NCBI GenBank assembly: GCA_024763115.1
Contig: JANTGB010000168.1
Location: 1 to 5,676, forward strand
DNA length: 5,676 bases
Reading direction: 5' to 3'
From: Desulfobulbaceae bacterium
GTDB lineage: Bacteria > Desulfobacterota > Desulfobulbia > Desulfobulbales > SURF-16
The notes under the pieces were generated by a model. It saw only the letters and a list, made by a program, of their open reading frames with translations, did no database searches and was not told the DNA's origin. Positions 5,620 through 5,676 of the stretch are shown here, one piece after another (position 1 is the first letter of the stretch; every line of letters starts with the position of its first letter). Position numbers and translations under genes: made by a program.

Positions 5620-5676
5620 GGCCAAAATACCAAAACCGCGAAAATTTCAACAGCCGACAAACAGGATAAGTGCATC

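Noticed and set aside
1..5676. CRISPR array, tRNA, rRNA or riboswitch
   Set aside because: No regularly spaced repeats, cloverleaf or conserved RNA sequence was seen on either strand.

Overview
This window looks like a chromosomal segment of an anaerobic sulfate- or sulfur-metabolising bacterium of the Desulfobacterota (former Deltaproteobacteria). That assignment is an inference. It rests on the rich c-type cytochrome content, a HybA/HybB-type quinol-linked membrane module, IS91-family remnants, and a gene that appears to use selenocysteine. No RNA gene or taxonomic marker is present.

Left accessory part (1-1156, + strand). A PIN-family toxin C-terminus (1-117) overlaps by ATGA a small ribbon-helix-helix antitoxin (114-350). 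A broken DUF234-type ATPase C-terminus follows (422-724). Next is a perfect head-to-head inverted repeat that looks like a REP pair (785-850), then the C-terminal-region scrap of an IS91-family transposase (895-1086).

Central operon (5209 down to 1157, - strand). Three tightly packed genes encode a predicted quinol-oxidising periplasmic respiratory complex. They are a Tat-exported four-cluster ferredoxin with a C-terminal anchor, a HybB/NrfD-type polytopic membrane subunit, and a large secreted multiheme cytochrome c. A promoter and an 18-bp palindromic operator-like site lie just upstream. Electrons would pass from menaquinol through the NrfD/HybB subunit and the ferredoxin to the cytochrome. 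The substrate is unknown.

The key observation is in the cytochrome. It would be read as two genes (3139-2429, and about 2272-1157), but these are one continuous reading frame interrupted by a single in-frame TGA at 2431-2429. The residues on both sides belong to one domain, the octaheme tetrathionate reductase (OTR) family, in which I recall a Cys at this position. Starting 13 nt after the TGA is a perfect 7-bp hairpin with a GGC loop (AGGCU if the closing A-U pair opens), resembling the E. coli fdhF SECIS. TGA serves as an ordinary stop in neighbouring genes. The best reading is a 660-residue selenoprotein: a tetraheme c3-like domain fused to a Sec-containing OTR domain, with 13 CxxCH motifs in all.

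Right part (5293-5676, + strand). After a short unassigned stretch there is a second, internally deleted IS91 transposase remnant (about 5371-5619). It lies in the same orientation as the left remnant, so scraps of IS91-like elements flank the respiratory operon.
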